Positions 6,934 to 15,353 of a DNA stretch of 64,000 nt are shown one piece after another (the stretch's first letter is position 1; each line of letters starts with the position of its first letter). Source of the DNA: Paenibacillus sp. NEAU-GSW1 (GTDB lineage: Bacteria; Bacillota; Bacilli; Paenibacillales; Paenibacillaceae); assembly GCF_009737085.1 (NCBI RefSeq), contig NZ_WOVL01000013.1:1-64000 (forward strand). Reading direction: 5' to 3'. The position numbers were made by a program, and so were the translations under genes. The notes under the pieces are model-generated. The model saw only the letters and a list, made by a program, of their open reading frames with translations. It was not told where the DNA came from and did not search any database.

Positions 6934-7890
6934 ATGACGTTACCGTACATTGCAGGTATGACATGGGGCTGGACAGGTGTTAGAGGGACTTGGAAAACGC
7001 CGGAAGCGGATTTTTCGATGTCCGAAATGGTTAAGCTTGGAGTGAACTGGACAGCGATCGCGTTCAGCGCGTATCAAGATCATCCGCAAGCAACGGAAGT
7101 AAAGTTTCGCGAAGATCCAACCGTTACGGATGAAGAAGTATTGTATTCGATTAAAAAAGCGCAATCGATGGGATTGAAAATCGTGCTTAAGCCAGTCGTC
7201 AACTGTACAAATGGCGTATGGCGCGCGCACATTAACTTTTTCGATATGGAAGTTCCAGGCGAACCGAGCTGGGGCGAATGGTTTGCATCGTACCGCGAGT
7301 TTATTTTGCATTATGCCAAAATGGCTGAGGAAACCGGCTGCGAAATGTTTTGCGTCGGTTGCGAAATGGTGCAGACGGATCGCCGCGAGCAAGAATGGCG
7401 GCAGCTTATTGCCGACGTTCGGAAAGTATATTCAGGCCTGATCACATATAACTGCGACAAATACCAGGAAGATCATGTGAAGTGGTGGGATGCGGTCGAT
7501 GTGATTTCATCGAGCGGCTACTATCCGGCAGAGGATTGGGAAGAGCAGCTGGATCGAATTGACGCTGCGGTATCTCCTTACAACAAACCTTTCTTTTTCA
7601 TGGAAGCAGGGTGCCCGAGCCGTGAAGGTTCCGCAAAGCGTCCTAACGACTGGAATTTGGTAGGCGCTCCTTCCGAGAAGGAACAGGACGAATACTATAA
7701 AGCGATGTTCGGCGCTTGCGAAAAACGCGACTGGGTAAGAGGCTTTATGCTCTGGGATTGGCCTGCTAAGCTGTACGGCAAGAACGAAGCGGCAGCAAAC
7801 GACGATTACTGCATGTACGCGAAGCAAGCGGAAGCAACAGTGACTTCCTATTATGTAAGTAAAACAGCGCTACAAGAAGTGGGGGAATAG
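6934..7890 (+). CDS. Intracellular GH113 glycoside hydrolase (copy 2)
   Basis: 318 aa. The ATG at 6934 follows AGGAG with 8-nt spacing; an upstream in-frame GTG at 6913 lacks a site. Catalytic residues correspond to copy 1: Glu144 in VGCEM and Glu224 in FMEAGC. MTWGWTGVRG and WRAHINF match the same positions. It lacks a signal peptide. Two adjacent GH113 genes point to a duplication with probable division of labour, for example different chain lengths or mannosyl versus glucosyl subsites. The downstream epimerase gene starts 2 nt after its stop. Confidence 0.84.
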   Translation: MTLPYIAGMTWGWTGVRGTWKTPEADFSMSEMVKLGVNWTAIAFSAYQDHPQATEVKFREDPTVTDEEVLYSIKKAQSMGLKIVLKPVVNCTNGVWRAHINFFDMEVPGEPSWGEWFASYREFILHYAKMAEETGCEMFCVGCEMVQTDRREQEWRQLIADVRKVYSGLITYNCDKYQEDHVKWWDAVDVISSSGYYPAEDWEEQLDRIDAAVSPYNKPFFFMEAGCPSREGSAKRPNDWNLVGAPSEKEQDEYYKAMFGACEKRDWVRGFMLWDWPAKLYGKNEAAANDDYCMYAKQAEATVTSYYVSKTALQEVGE

Positions 7891-7892
7891 CG

Positions 7893-9110
7893 ATGGCCAT
7901 TCGGGTCAGGCTAGGCGACTGGAAAAACGAAATCGAGCAGGAGCTCAAGCAAAATATTTTAAACTTTTGGATGAAGCATGGCATTGATGATGTGCATGGC
8001 GGTTTCATAGGCGCTATGAAAAATGATTTGACGATTATTCCTGAGTACGATAAAGGTCTCGTTCTAAACGCGAGACTGCTGTGGACGTTTGCATCTGCTT
8101 ACCGTATTTATCGCGATCCGGCCTATTTGGAAATTGCGGATCGGGCGTATGCGTATTTGACTGATCATTTCTGGGATCGTGAGAACGGCGGCCTCTATTG
8201 GATGCTTAATTTCAAAGGAGAGCCTTCGGAGCGTAAAAAACAAATTTACGGACAAGCGTTTTTCATCTATGCGATCGCCGAGTACGTTCGTGCGAAGCCG
8301 AACAAAGAAGCGTTGAATTGGGCAATCCTGACCTTTGAGTTAATTGAGAAATACAGCTACGATCCGGTTTATAAAGGTTATATCGAAGCGCTGGACGGCA
8401 ACTGGGAAGAAACTTCTGATCTGAGTTTGAGCGGAACGGACTTGAACGAGAAAAAATCGATGAATACGCATCTTCATATTCTGGAGGCGTATACGAATCT
8501 GTATCGCGTTTGGCCGGATGCTAGTCTCACAGCGAAGTTGAAAGAATTGATCGAAGTGACAATCGATCATATCGTCGACACAGAATCCGGACATTTCCTG
8601 TTGTTCTTCGACGAAGCATGGGGCGTAAAATCGCATGAAATTTCGTACGGCCACGACATCGAGGGCAGCTGGCTGTTAATGGAGGCTGCTGAAACGCTAG
8701 GCGACGAGAAGCTGCTGCTGCGCGTCAAGAAAGTGGCGCTTGATATGGCGCAAGCCGTATATGAAGCAGGACTGGACACAGACGGCGCTGTCATTAATGA
8801 AGCTGACCAAAGCGGCTGGATTGATACCGACAAGCATTGGTGGCCGCAAGCCGAGGCGGTAGTCGGATTTCTGAATGCCTATCAAATGTCGGGGGAAGAG
8901 CATTACTTGCAGGCAGCGTACGGCGCTTGGCGTTTTATCGATGACAAGATTGTTGATAAGGATAACGGCGAATGGTATTGGCTCGTTGATCGCGAAGGGC
9001 AGCCAAGCGATGAACGGATGAAAATCGATCCGTGGAAATGTCCGTATCATAACGGACGTATGGGCTTTGAAATTGTAGAGCGGGTACACAAAATGGAGGG
9101 GGAAAAGTAA
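7893..9110 (+). CDS. Cellobiose/mannobiose 2-epimerase (AGE family)
   Basis: 405 aa, the usual length of cellobiose 2-epimerases. It has the (alpha/alpha)6 barrel motifs of the N-acylglucosamine 2-epimerase superfamily and the three active-site histidines of the disaccharide epimerases: [10 protein letters not shown] (His193), [12 protein letters not shown] (His254) and [13 protein letters not shown] (His386). The enzyme converts the reducing-end mannose of beta-1,4-mannobiose to glucose, giving 4-O-beta-mannosyl-glucose, and often also acts on cellobiose. Here the neighbouring GH130 phosphorylase makes mannobiose the likely substrate. It is cytoplasmic and translationally close to both neighbours (2 and 1 nt). 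Confidence 0.92.
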   Translation: MAIRVRLGDWKNEIEQELKQNILNFWMKHGIDDVHGGFIGAMKNDLTIIPEYDKGLVLNARLLWTFASAYRIYRDPAYLEIADRAYAYLTDHFWDRENGGLYWMLNFKGEPSERKKQIYGQAFFIYAIAEYVRAKPNKEALNWAILTFELIEKYSYDPVYKGYIEALDGNWEETSDLSLSGTDLNEKKSMNTHLHILEAYTNLYRVWPDASLTAKLKELIEVTIDHIVDTESGHFLLFFDEAWGVKSHEISYGHDIEGSWLLMEAAETLGDEKLLLRVKKVALDMAQAVYEAGLDTDGAVINEADQSGWIDTDKHWWPQAEAVVGFLNAYQMSGEEHYLQAAYGAWRFIDDKIVDKDNGEWYWLVDREGQPSDERMKIDPWKCPYHNGRMGFEIVERVHKMEGEK

Positions 9111-9111
9111 A

Positions 9112-10311
9112 ATGAACTTATTTTTTCATCAGTTAAAGCAATTGAGCGACAACCACAAGGAGCTGCTGGCTACTCCGAACCGTAAAGCAAGCGCTGGAAA
9201 CGGTATTTATGACCGTTATGTGAATCCGATTGTTACGGCTGCTCATACTCCAATCCATTGGCGCTATGATTTGAATCCGGAAACAAACCCGCATTTGATG
9301 GAGCGTCTTGGCGTTAACGTTGCATTCAACCCAGGCGCGATTGAGCTGAACGGCAAGTTCTACCTCGTCGTTCGTGTAGAAGGAAATGACAGAAAGTCGT
9401 TCTTCGCCATTGCTGAAAGCGACAACGGCATCGACGGTTTCCGTTTCTGGGATTATCCGATTGTTCTGCCGCAAACTGAAAATCCGGACATCAATGTATA
9501 CGACATGCGTCTTGTCAAACATGAAGACGGCTGGATTTACGGCCTGTTCTGCTCGGAGCGCAAAGATCCTGATGCTCCAAAAGGCGATACGTCAAGCGCG
9601 GTAGCTGCTGCCGGCATTGTCCGTACGAAAGATTTGCGCACTTGGGAGCGTTTGGCGGATTTGCGTACGCCATCTCCGCAGCAACGCAATGTTGTATTGC
9701 ATCCGGAGTTCGTAAATAGCAAATATGCGTTCTATACTCGTCCACAAGACGGCTTTATTGACGCAGGATCCGGCGGCGGCATCGGCTGGGGCTTGTCCAA
9801 CAGCATCGAAAACGCGGTTATCGACCATGAAGCGATCGTTGACCAAAAACTGTATCATACCATTAAAGAAGTGAAAAATGGACAAGGCGCAGCTCCGATC
9901 AAAACGGAAAAAGGCTGGCTGCATGTCGCGCACGGCGTAAGAAACACAGCTGCCGGTTTGCGTTATGTCATTTACGCATTCATGACGGATCTGCAAGAAC
10001 CAAACAAAGTGATCTATTCCCCAGGCGGTCATCTGATTGCTCCTGAGGGCGAAGAGCGCGTCGGCGACGTGTCGAACGTTGTGTTTACGAACGGCTTGAT
10101 CGCGCGCGATAATGGCGATGTGTACATTTATTACGCTTCCTCCGATACACGCTGCCATGTGGCGACGACAACGGTGGAGAAGCTGGTTGATTATGTGACA
10201 AACACGCCAGCCGATCCGCTCCGTTCCGATCTTTGCGTGAAACAGCGCAATGAGCTGATTGCCCGCAACTTGGAGCTTCTCGAGCGTCCGGAGTATCAAT
10301 TTCTGAAATAA
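9112..10311 (+). CDS. 4-O-beta-D-mannosyl-D-glucose phosphorylase (GH130)
   Basis: 399 aa. The protein aligns along its length with the Bacteroides fragilis enzyme as I remember it, including [32 protein letters not shown], the catalytic Asp131 in VYDMRL, the phosphate-binding RNVVLHPEF and [13 protein letters not shown]. It phosphorolyses mannosyl-glucose to alpha-mannose-1-phosphate and glucose, saving one ATP per disaccharide. It is the last intact gene of the operon and completes the pathway mannan oligosaccharide, mannobiose, mannosyl-glucose, Man-1-P. No signal peptide. Confidence 0.93.
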   Translation: MNLFFHQLKQLSDNHKELLATPNRKASAGNGIYDRYVNPIVTAAHTPIHWRYDLNPETNPHLMERLGVNVAFNPGAIELNGKFYLVVRVEGNDRKSFFAIAESDNGIDGFRFWDYPIVLPQTENPDINVYDMRLVKHEDGWIYGLFCSERKDPDAPKGDTSSAVAAAGIVRTKDLRTWERLADLRTPSPQQRNVVLHPEFVNSKYAFYTRPQDGFIDAGSGGGIGWGLSNSIENAVIDHEAIVDQKLYHTIKEVKNGQGAAPIKTEKGWLHVAHGVRNTAAGLRYVIYAFMTDLQEPNKVIYSPGGHLIAPEGEERVGDVSNVVFTNGLIARDNGDVYIYYASSDTRCHVATTTVEKLVDYVTNTPADPLRSDLCVKQRNELIARNLELLERPEYQFLK

Positions 10312-10342
10312 ATGCTTGGAAAACTGATTAGTGCTACGGTTT

Positions 10343-10453
10343 GAAAGGTTGGATTCCGGCCGCTGTTGTTTTCTGATTTCTTGGTCATTTCACTTTCAAT
10401 TGATGAAATCCGAAAACAAAGGCGGACGCTTCGCTCATGCATCTCAACCTTTC
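10343..10453. repeat. Long imperfect inverted-repeat element
   Basis: GAAAGGTTG (10343) and CAACCTTTC (10445) form the outer ends. Inside, TGTTGTTTTCTGATTTC opposes GAAATCCGAAAACAAAGG. It lies between the phosphorylase gene and the broken esterase, so it may mark a rearrangement breakpoint or serve as a terminator. An ORF passes through it but has no coding features there. Confidence 0.55.
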
Positions 10454-10485
10454 CCTCCGTAGCTTCCAGCATTTATTTAGGGGGA

Positions 10486-10662
10486 GTGACGGAATCTGCC
10501 TTTGATCGATATGCCGATAGAAGAGAAGAGTTGTATACATACAACGGCCGAAATCCGCGCCCTGTCGATTTCGACGCTAATTGGGAGCGGGCGCTGAAGG
10601 AAATGAGGACGGATTTGCCGGACATTTCCGACTTGACGCTGCAGTTTATGCGCGGTTTGTGA
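10486..10662 (+). pseudogene. N-terminal fragment of a CE7 acetyl esterase
   Basis: From the GTG at 10486 the protein reads FDRYADRREELYTYNG, then NPRPVDFDANWERALKEMR, the conserved start of CE7 (acetyl-xylan esterase/cephalosporin deacetylase) proteins. It stops after 58 residues, while family members have about 320. The alpha/beta-hydrolase core with the catalytic Ser, Asp and His is absent. In the intact cluster it could have removed acetyl groups from mannan. AGGGGGA lies directly against the GTG, too close for good initiation. Confidence 0.6.
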
Positions 10663-10685
10663 TTATGCAGCTTATAGTTGTTACA

Positions 10686-10727
10686 AAAGAAATGGCGATG
10701 CAGGATCAACTGCATCGCCATTTCTTT
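10686..10727. terminator. Strong bidirectional terminator
   Basis: AAAGAAATGGCGATGCAG (10686-10703) pairs perfectly with CTGCATCGCCATTTCTTT (10710-10727), 6-nt loop. It serves the mannan cluster on one side and the minus-strand 60-aa gene on the other. Confidence 0.85.
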
Positions 10728-10745
10728 ATATGATTGTCGGCTTCG

Positions 10746-10928
10746 CTACGTGTGTGCATTTGGGCGCTGACTGGCATTTTCAATAATCGCTGTAATTTCA
10801 GCTGCGTATACCTTGACCTCCGCCGGATGGACAGAGGCATCTACTTTCATTCGAAGCATGATAAGACGGTCGAATTCTGCTTTGGACAGAATTACGCGGG
10901 ACTTGCCTGGAAACGGAATGACGTTCAT
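10746..10928 (-). CDS. 60-aa conserved-looking hypothetical protein
   Basis: The ATG at 10926-10928 is preceded by a strong AAGGAAGGGGG. An upstream in-frame ATG gives 16 more residues but lacks such a site. The protein begins MNVIPFPGKSRVILSKAEFD and is mixed, soluble and mostly helical; it has no Cys and no membrane segment. The convergent strong terminator is consistent with it being a real monocistronic gene. I do not recognise the family; the Spo0E-type phosphatase motif was looked for and is not there. Confidence 0.65.
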   Translation of the reverse strand: MNVIPFPGKSRVILSKAEFDRLIMLRMKVDASVHPAEVKVYAAEITAIIENASQRPNAHT

Positions 10929-11142
10929 CTTCAATCCCCCTTCCTTATTTATATGCAAACGCGCTTCAAGTTGCATGCTCCATTTCGCATATTACGATTA
11001 GTTTTAGCAACAGAACGGTTTCGCAAACGGGCAGATGCTGCGAATTTTACCGCAACACGGTTAGCGCTACTCGTCTTGTCGTCAAACTGGTAGTATAATG
11101 ATTTGATAGCCAGTTTGCTGCGCAAAACTAAGCGAACGCTTA

Positions 11143-11178
11143 CGAAGCAAGTTTTGCTGCGCAAAACTTTTAGGAGGA
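11143..11178 (+). repeat. Hairpin element directly upstream of a Shine-Dalgarno sequence (family A)
   Basis: CGAAGCAA (11143-11150), TTGCTGCG and GCAAAACTTT are followed at once by AGGAGGA (11172-11178). A partial second copy (AGTTTGCTGCGCAAAACT, 11112-11129) precedes it. It has the same layout as at 539-574. A possible -10 (TATAAT) is at 11094-11099. Confidence 0.72.
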
Positions 11179-11184
11179 ACACAT

Positions 11185-12801
11185 ATGGCTGGCTTTTTGC
11201 CGCTTGCTTTTACAACTAAAATGGAGAAGCTGCTCGGGGCGGATGAATATGAACGGTTTATACGTTCTTATGACGATCCCCGTCTATACGGGCTGCGGAT
11301 CAACCGGCTAAAGCTCGATGCGGATCGTTGGAAGGAGCTGTCGCCCTTCGGCGATCAAGTTAAACCTATTCCGTGGGCAGAAGACGGCTTCTATTACGAG
11401 GAAGGCGAAAGGCCAGGCAAGCATCCGCATTATCATGCCGGCCTCTACTATATTCAAGAGCCAAGCGCAATGGCGCCGGTTGAGTTGCTGGATGTACAGC
11501 CGGGCCATCGCGTTCTTGATTTATGCGCCGCTCCCGGCGGCAAATCGACGCAAATCGCCGGCAAGCTGCAGGGCAGCGGCGTGCTTGTCACCAACGATAA
11601 TGCGCGTGAGCGCACGAAGGCGCTGGCAAAAAATGTTGAGCTGGCAGGCGTGCGCAACGCGGTTGTGCTTAATGAGGATCCGGCCGCCATGGCGCCTGTC
11701 TTCGCACATTGGTTTGATCGGATTCTTGTCGACGCGCCATGTTCCGGGGAAGGGATGTTCCGCAAGGATGAATCAATGATCGCGGAGTGGGAAAAGCATT
11801 CGATCGAGCGCTGCTCCGTCATGCAGCGCCACATTTTACGCGATGCGGCGCGTATGCTCGCGCCCGGCGGAAAGCTCGTCTTTTCGACTTGTACTTTCTC
11901 GCCGGAGGAGAATGAGGCGCAAATTGCTCAATTTCTGGCTGAGCATTCCGATTTCGAAGTGGTGCAGATCGAGCCGCGCTTCGGGTGGAAAGCGGGACGT
12001 CCGGATTGGACGAGCGGCGGAGATTTGATGCCGGAACGACTGGCGTCGATTGCCGGAACGGTGCGTTTGTGGCCGCAGCATGTTGCGGGAGAGGGACATT
12101 ACGCAGCAGTCCTCCAGCGTAAAGGCGAGAGGATAATTGCAGTGGATGCTTCGCAAGAACAAATCTCCGGCACCGGCAGCGCTCGAAAGAAGGAAGCGAA
12201 TGCGATCTTGCGTTCTTCCTCCGAGAAGAAAAGCGGAGGCAAGCATGCCAAAGATGCTAGAAAAACAACTAGCCGCGGCCCATTGAATCGAGTTCAGGCC
12301 GGAGACGGCGATCCGATTCTCTTATGGAGGGAATTTGCAGCGGCGCATTTGTCTGATGATTTTGCCGAGGAGGGCGTCGTGCAAGCATACGGCTCCCGCG
12401 TCTATTTGCAGCCTGCCGGCATGCCGCCGCTTGACGGACTGCGCGTCGTTCGAGCAGGCTGGTTCGTAGGCGAAGCGGGGCGCGGCAAGTTCGAGCCGTC
12501 GCAACCGCTCGCACTCGGATTGAAGCGGGAAGAAGCGGCAATTTCGATCGACTGGCGCGCGGACGATTCGAATACGGTTCGCTATCTAAAGGGCGAGACG
12601 CTGTTTATCGAGGCTGCGGACATAAAGGCCCGGCATCGAAACGGAAACGGCTCCGGCGGAAGCGAATCCAGCAAGAAGAGCGATACCGAGCTTAAAGGCT
12701 ATGTGCTGCTTTGCGCCGACGGTTTTCCGCTTGGCTGGGGCAAGCTTTCCGGCGGAGGAATGATTAAGAATGAGCTGCCGGCAGGATGGAGGTTAATTTA
12801 G
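11185..12801 (+). CDS. RsmF/YebU-type RNA m5C methyltransferase (paralogue 1)
   Basis: 538 aa. The NOL1/NOP2/Sun methyltransferase core is in residues 1-310: the SAM-binding VLDLCAAPGGKSTQIAG, the catalytic DAPCSGEGMFRKD (motif IV Cys) and FSTCTFSPEENE (motif VI nucleophile Cys). Then comes a low-complexity Ser/Lys/Arg linker (about 320-370) and the RsmF-type C-terminal domain ending LLCADGFPLGWGKLSGG. It methylates cytosine C5 in rRNA or tRNA; E. coli RsmF targets 16S C1407, but the target here is not predictable. The next gene, a pseudouridine synthase, begins 2 nt after its stop, making an RNA-modification operon. A second member of the family lies nearby at 13942-15333. Confidence 0.88.
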   Translation: MAGFLPLAFTTKMEKLLGADEYERFIRSYDDPRLYGLRINRLKLDADRWKELSPFGDQVKPIPWAEDGFYYEEGERPGKHPHYHAGLYYIQEPSAMAPVELLDVQPGHRVLDLCAAPGGKSTQIAGKLQGSGVLVTNDNARERTKALAKNVELAGVRNAVVLNEDPAAMAPVFAHWFDRILVDAPCSGEGMFRKDESMIAEWEKHSIERCSVMQRHILRDAARMLAPGGKLVFSTCTFSPEENEAQIAQFLAEHSDFEVVQIEPRFGWKAGRPDWTSGGDLMPERLASIAGTVRLWPQHVAGEGHYAAVLQRKGERIIAVDASQEQISGTGSARKKEANAILRSSSEKKSGGKHAKDARKTTSRGPLNRVQAGDGDPILLWREFAAAHLSDDFAEEGVVQAYGSRVYLQPAGMPPLDGLRVVRAGWFVGEAGRGKFEPSQPLALGLKREEAAISIDWRADDSNTVRYLKGETLFIEAADIKARHRNGNGSGGSESSKKSDTELKGYVLLCADGFPLGWGKLSGGGMIKNELPAGWRLI

Positions 12802-12802
12802 T

Positions 12803-13558
12803 ATGGCAAAGAAAATGAGGCTGGACAAGCTCTTGGCCCATACCGGCCACGGTTCGCGCAGTGAGATCAAAAAGTTGGTGAAGCAAGGCGCAATTAGCGT
12901 AGACGGCAAGGTTGCCAAGGACAGCGGACTGATTATTGATCCTGAGCAGCAGCAAGTGACGGTCGATGGCGAGCTCGTGACCTACCGTGAATTTATATAC
13001 ATCATGTTGAACAAACCGCCAGGCGTTATTTCGGCAACGGAAGATCGCCGAGAGCGGACGGTAGTTGACCTGCTGGAACCGGAAGATCAATTGATGGATC
13101 CGTTCCCTGTCGGAAGGCTGGATAAGGATACGGTCGGCCTGCTTCTGCTAACCAACGACGGGCAGCTTTCTCATGAGCTTCTCTCGCCGCGCAAGCATGT
13201 GCCAAAAACTTATTTTGCGCGCGTAGAGGGAGATGTCGGAGAAGCTGATAAGGCGGCTTTCGCCGAAGGCGTTACGCTGGATGACGGCTATGTTACGATG
13301 CCGGCGGAGTTGACTATTACAGATAAGGAACAGACGTCGGAAGGCGTTATTTCCGACATTACGCTGACGATTATGGAAGGCAAATTCCATCAGGTGAAGC
13401 GGATGTTCGAATCGGTCGGCAAAAAGGTTGTCTATTTAAAGCGTATTGCCATGGGACCGCTCGCATTGGATGAGGAGCTGGAAGAGGGGACTTATCGCGA
13501 ACTGACAGACGAGGAGCTTGAGCTGTTGAAAAACCATCGCCGCGGCGGGGACGCTTGA
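12803..13558 (+). CDS. RsuA-like 16S rRNA pseudouridine synthase
   Basis: 251 aa. An S4 RNA-binding domain (residues 5-50, LDKLLAHTGHGSRSEIKKLV) is followed by the RsuA/RluB/E/F catalytic domain with the Asp motif FPVGRLDKDTVGLLLLTNDG and the C-terminal EGKFHQVKRMF. E. coli RsuA makes pseudouridine 516 in 16S rRNA. It is translationally coupled to the upstream methyltransferase gene (GGAGG inside its 3' end). The precise uridine cannot be told from other RsuA-family specificities. Confidence 0.9.
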   Translation: MAKKMRLDKLLAHTGHGSRSEIKKLVKQGAISVDGKVAKDSGLIIDPEQQQVTVDGELVTYREFIYIMLNKPPGVISATEDRRERTVVDLLEPEDQLMDPFPVGRLDKDTVGLLLLTNDGQLSHELLSPRKHVPKTYFARVEGDVGEADKAAFAEGVTLDDGYVTMPAELTITDKEQTSEGVISDITLTIMEGKFHQVKRMFESVGKKVVYLKRIAMGPLALDEELEEGTYRELTDEELELLKNHRRGGDA

Positions 13559-13567
13559 TTTCATGCC

Positions 13568-13615
13568 AAATAACGAAAACCGCCGGAGACTTAGTCCCGG
13601 CGGTTTTCGTTATTT
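13568..13615. terminator. Strong bidirectional terminator
   Basis: A perfect 19-bp stem between AAATAACGAAAACCGCCGG (13568-13586) and its complement at 13597-13615, with A- and T-tracts at the ends. It separates the plus-strand RNA-modification operon from minus-strand genes. Confidence 0.92.
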
Positions 13616-13630
13616 GTGACAGCTAGGCGA

Positions 13631-13723
13631 TCAGTGCAAGATCCCTTTGGATATGATGACCAGAAGAATGAAAAGGACCAGGATGACACCTGCCGTCGTG
13701 TAGCCTCCATGTACACCAGACAT
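13631..13723 (-). CDS. YjcZ-type sporulation micropeptide (30 aa)
   Basis: MSGVHGGYTTAGVILVLFIL followed by LVIISKGILH. The Gly/Tyr-rich head and single hydrophobic helix match the YjcZ/tiny-transmembrane family of Bacillales, whose members are expressed in sporulating cells. GGGAGG precedes the ATG by 8 nt. The gene is monocistronic, closed by the strong terminator at 13568-13615. It was too short for routine ORF detection. The role is unknown even in model species. The 218 nt upstream (13724-13941) contain no further gene I can support and probably its promoter. Confidence 0.85.
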   Translation of the reverse strand: MSGVHGGYTTAGVILVLFILLVIISKGILH

Positions 13724-13941
13724 GCAAATTCCTCCCTGTACATAAATTCCGGCGGCTAGCGTTCTCGTCTCGGCTGCTGTTGTCTTGCCGCTCGGTATAC
13801 AGTATTGTATGTGATTTGCCCTGTGGCGAATGGACGAATGCCATGGTTGCCGAATAATTGGGCATTTGCATGGGGGAATTGCTGCCGGAAACAGGACAGC
13901 AAGCTAGCATATATTTGCCTGGGAAAGATATCCGCACGCTA

Positions 13942-15333
13942 TTATGAGAACCGCCGCAACCCCTTAGGCAGGTGATTTTTGAGCTGGCCTCCGCTCGCTT
14001 TAGCCCAGCCAAGCGGATAACCGTCAACGGCTACAAGGCCCCAACCGCTCAGTCGCGGCTCAGCGGGTAACGTTTCGCCGCGCAAATAGGCGGCAATTTC
14101 AGGAGAGTCAGCCGAGTAGCTTTGCACCCAAGCAGCAGTGTCAGCCTTCACCGCCATGGCCAGCGCATGAGCCGGCTCGAGCCGATTTTTGCGGATATCG
14201 CCTAAATGCAAGCCCGCTCTCGCTACTTTAATACCGTCAAGGCTCGCAGCGGAGAATCGTCCCTCTCGATCATGAGGCAGCCAATAGAGGGCATCGCCGA
14301 AGCGGAGCGCCTCGCCTGCTTGCAAGTTAAAGCCCGGAAGCGACTGCTTCGCGAAGCTATGAAACAGTTCCATTTCCGCTTGCAGCGAGCTTGCGCGGCT
14401 TCCTTTCTTGTCCCGATCGCGGCGTTTGCTCTTGTCTCGGTCAGTGCTTTCTGCAAAGCTGCCGTTAGAAGGCTCGTTCGATTTGAACAGTACGGCGACG
14501 AAATGTCCTTCGCCAAGCGCGAGATGGGGCCAAATCCGTTCGGTTCGCTCTACGCTAAATTCCGGGTGGCTGGCAACGAATTGTTCAATCGTCGTTTCGT
14601 TCTCTTCGCGGTTAAACGTACAGGTCGAGTAAACGAGTTTGCCGCCCGGTTTTAACATGATGGCAGCATGCTCTAATATATCCGCTTGACGCTGCGCACA
14701 GTAATGGACATGCTCTTCCGACCACTCCCCTACTGCGTCAGCATCTTTACGAAACATGCCTTCTCCCGAGCATGGAGCGTCGAGCATAATGCGGTCGAAA
14801 AAGGCGATGAATTTAGCTGACAGCTCATGTGGCGCGCAATTGGTTGCGACGGCGTTGCGAATGCCGATCCGTTCCACGTTTTCACTTAATATTTTAGCTC
14901 TGGCCGGATGAATTTCATTGGCGATCAGCAGTCCTTGCCCTTGCATGCAACCGGCAATATGAGTCGTTTTGCCTCCTGGGGCAGCAGCAAAGTCTAGAAT
15001 GGTTTCGCCTGGCTGCGCGTCAAGCAGCTCGGCAGCGGACATGGCTGACGGCTCTTGAATATAATACAGACCCGCAGAATGATAAGGATGCTTGCCGGGG
15101 CGTGCTTCTTCATCGTAATAGTAACCTGTGTTGCACCACGGAACCGGCGTCAAATGAAACGGCTGCTCGAGAGCAGCCGCACTTGCCGGAACGGATTCAG
15201 TTTTCAGCGGGTTAAATCGCAGCCCGTAAGCGCGAGGGGCTAGAAAACTGTTAAGAAATTGCTGTGCGTCTTCCATGCCGAGGAGCGCTTGCATTTGCCG
15301 GATAAAGGCGGCAGGCAGTTGCACTTCAGTCAA
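13942..15333 (-). CDS. RsmF/YebU-type RNA m5C methyltransferase (paralogue 2)
   Basis: 463 aa, TTG start with AAGGAG 9 nt before. It has the same architecture as the protein at 11185-12801: ILDFAAAPGGKTTHIAG, LDAPCSGEGMFRKDAD and YSTCTFNREENE carry the SAM site and the two catalytic Cys. A basic linker (KSKRRDRDKKG) leads to the C-terminal domain with LVAVDGYPLGWAKASGG. The insert is shorter than in paralogue 1. Two family members this close, on opposite strands and divergent in sequence, suggest different RNA targets or an old duplication. It is separated from the DEAD-box helicase gene upstream by only 20 nt and is likely co-transcribed with it. Confidence 0.88.
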   Translation of the reverse strand: MTEVQLPAAFIRQMQALLGMEDAQQFLNSFLAPRAYGLRFNPLKTESVPASAAALEQPFHLTPVPWCNTGYYYDEEARPGKHPYHSAGLYYIQEPSAMSAAELLDAQPGETILDFAAAPGGKTTHIAGCMQGQGLLIANEIHPARAKILSENVERIGIRNAVATNCAPHELSAKFIAFFDRIMLDAPCSGEGMFRKDADAVGEWSEEHVHYCAQRQADILEHAAIMLKPGGKLVYSTCTFNREENETTIEQFVASHPEFSVERTERIWPHLALGEGHFVAVLFKSNEPSNGSFAESTDRDKSKRRDRDKKGSRASSLQAEMELFHSFAKQSLPGFNLQAGEALRFGDALYWLPHDREGRFSAASLDGIKVARAGLHLGDIRKNRLEPAHALAMAVKADTAAWVQSYSADSPEIAAYLRGETLPAEPRLSGWGLVAVDGYPLGWAKASGGQLKNHLPKGLRRFS

Positions 15334-15353
15334 TGTTCCGGTCTCCTTTATTT

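Noticed and set aside
10366-10485. N-terminal 40 codons of the ORF containing the esterase fragment
   Set aside because: This part runs through the hairpin element and has no esterase similarity. The homologous part begins near 10486.
13623-14027. 134-codon ORF on the minus strand before the RsmF-like gene end
   Set aside because: It overlaps the YjcZ gene and the end of the methyltransferase in another frame and shows no protein features.
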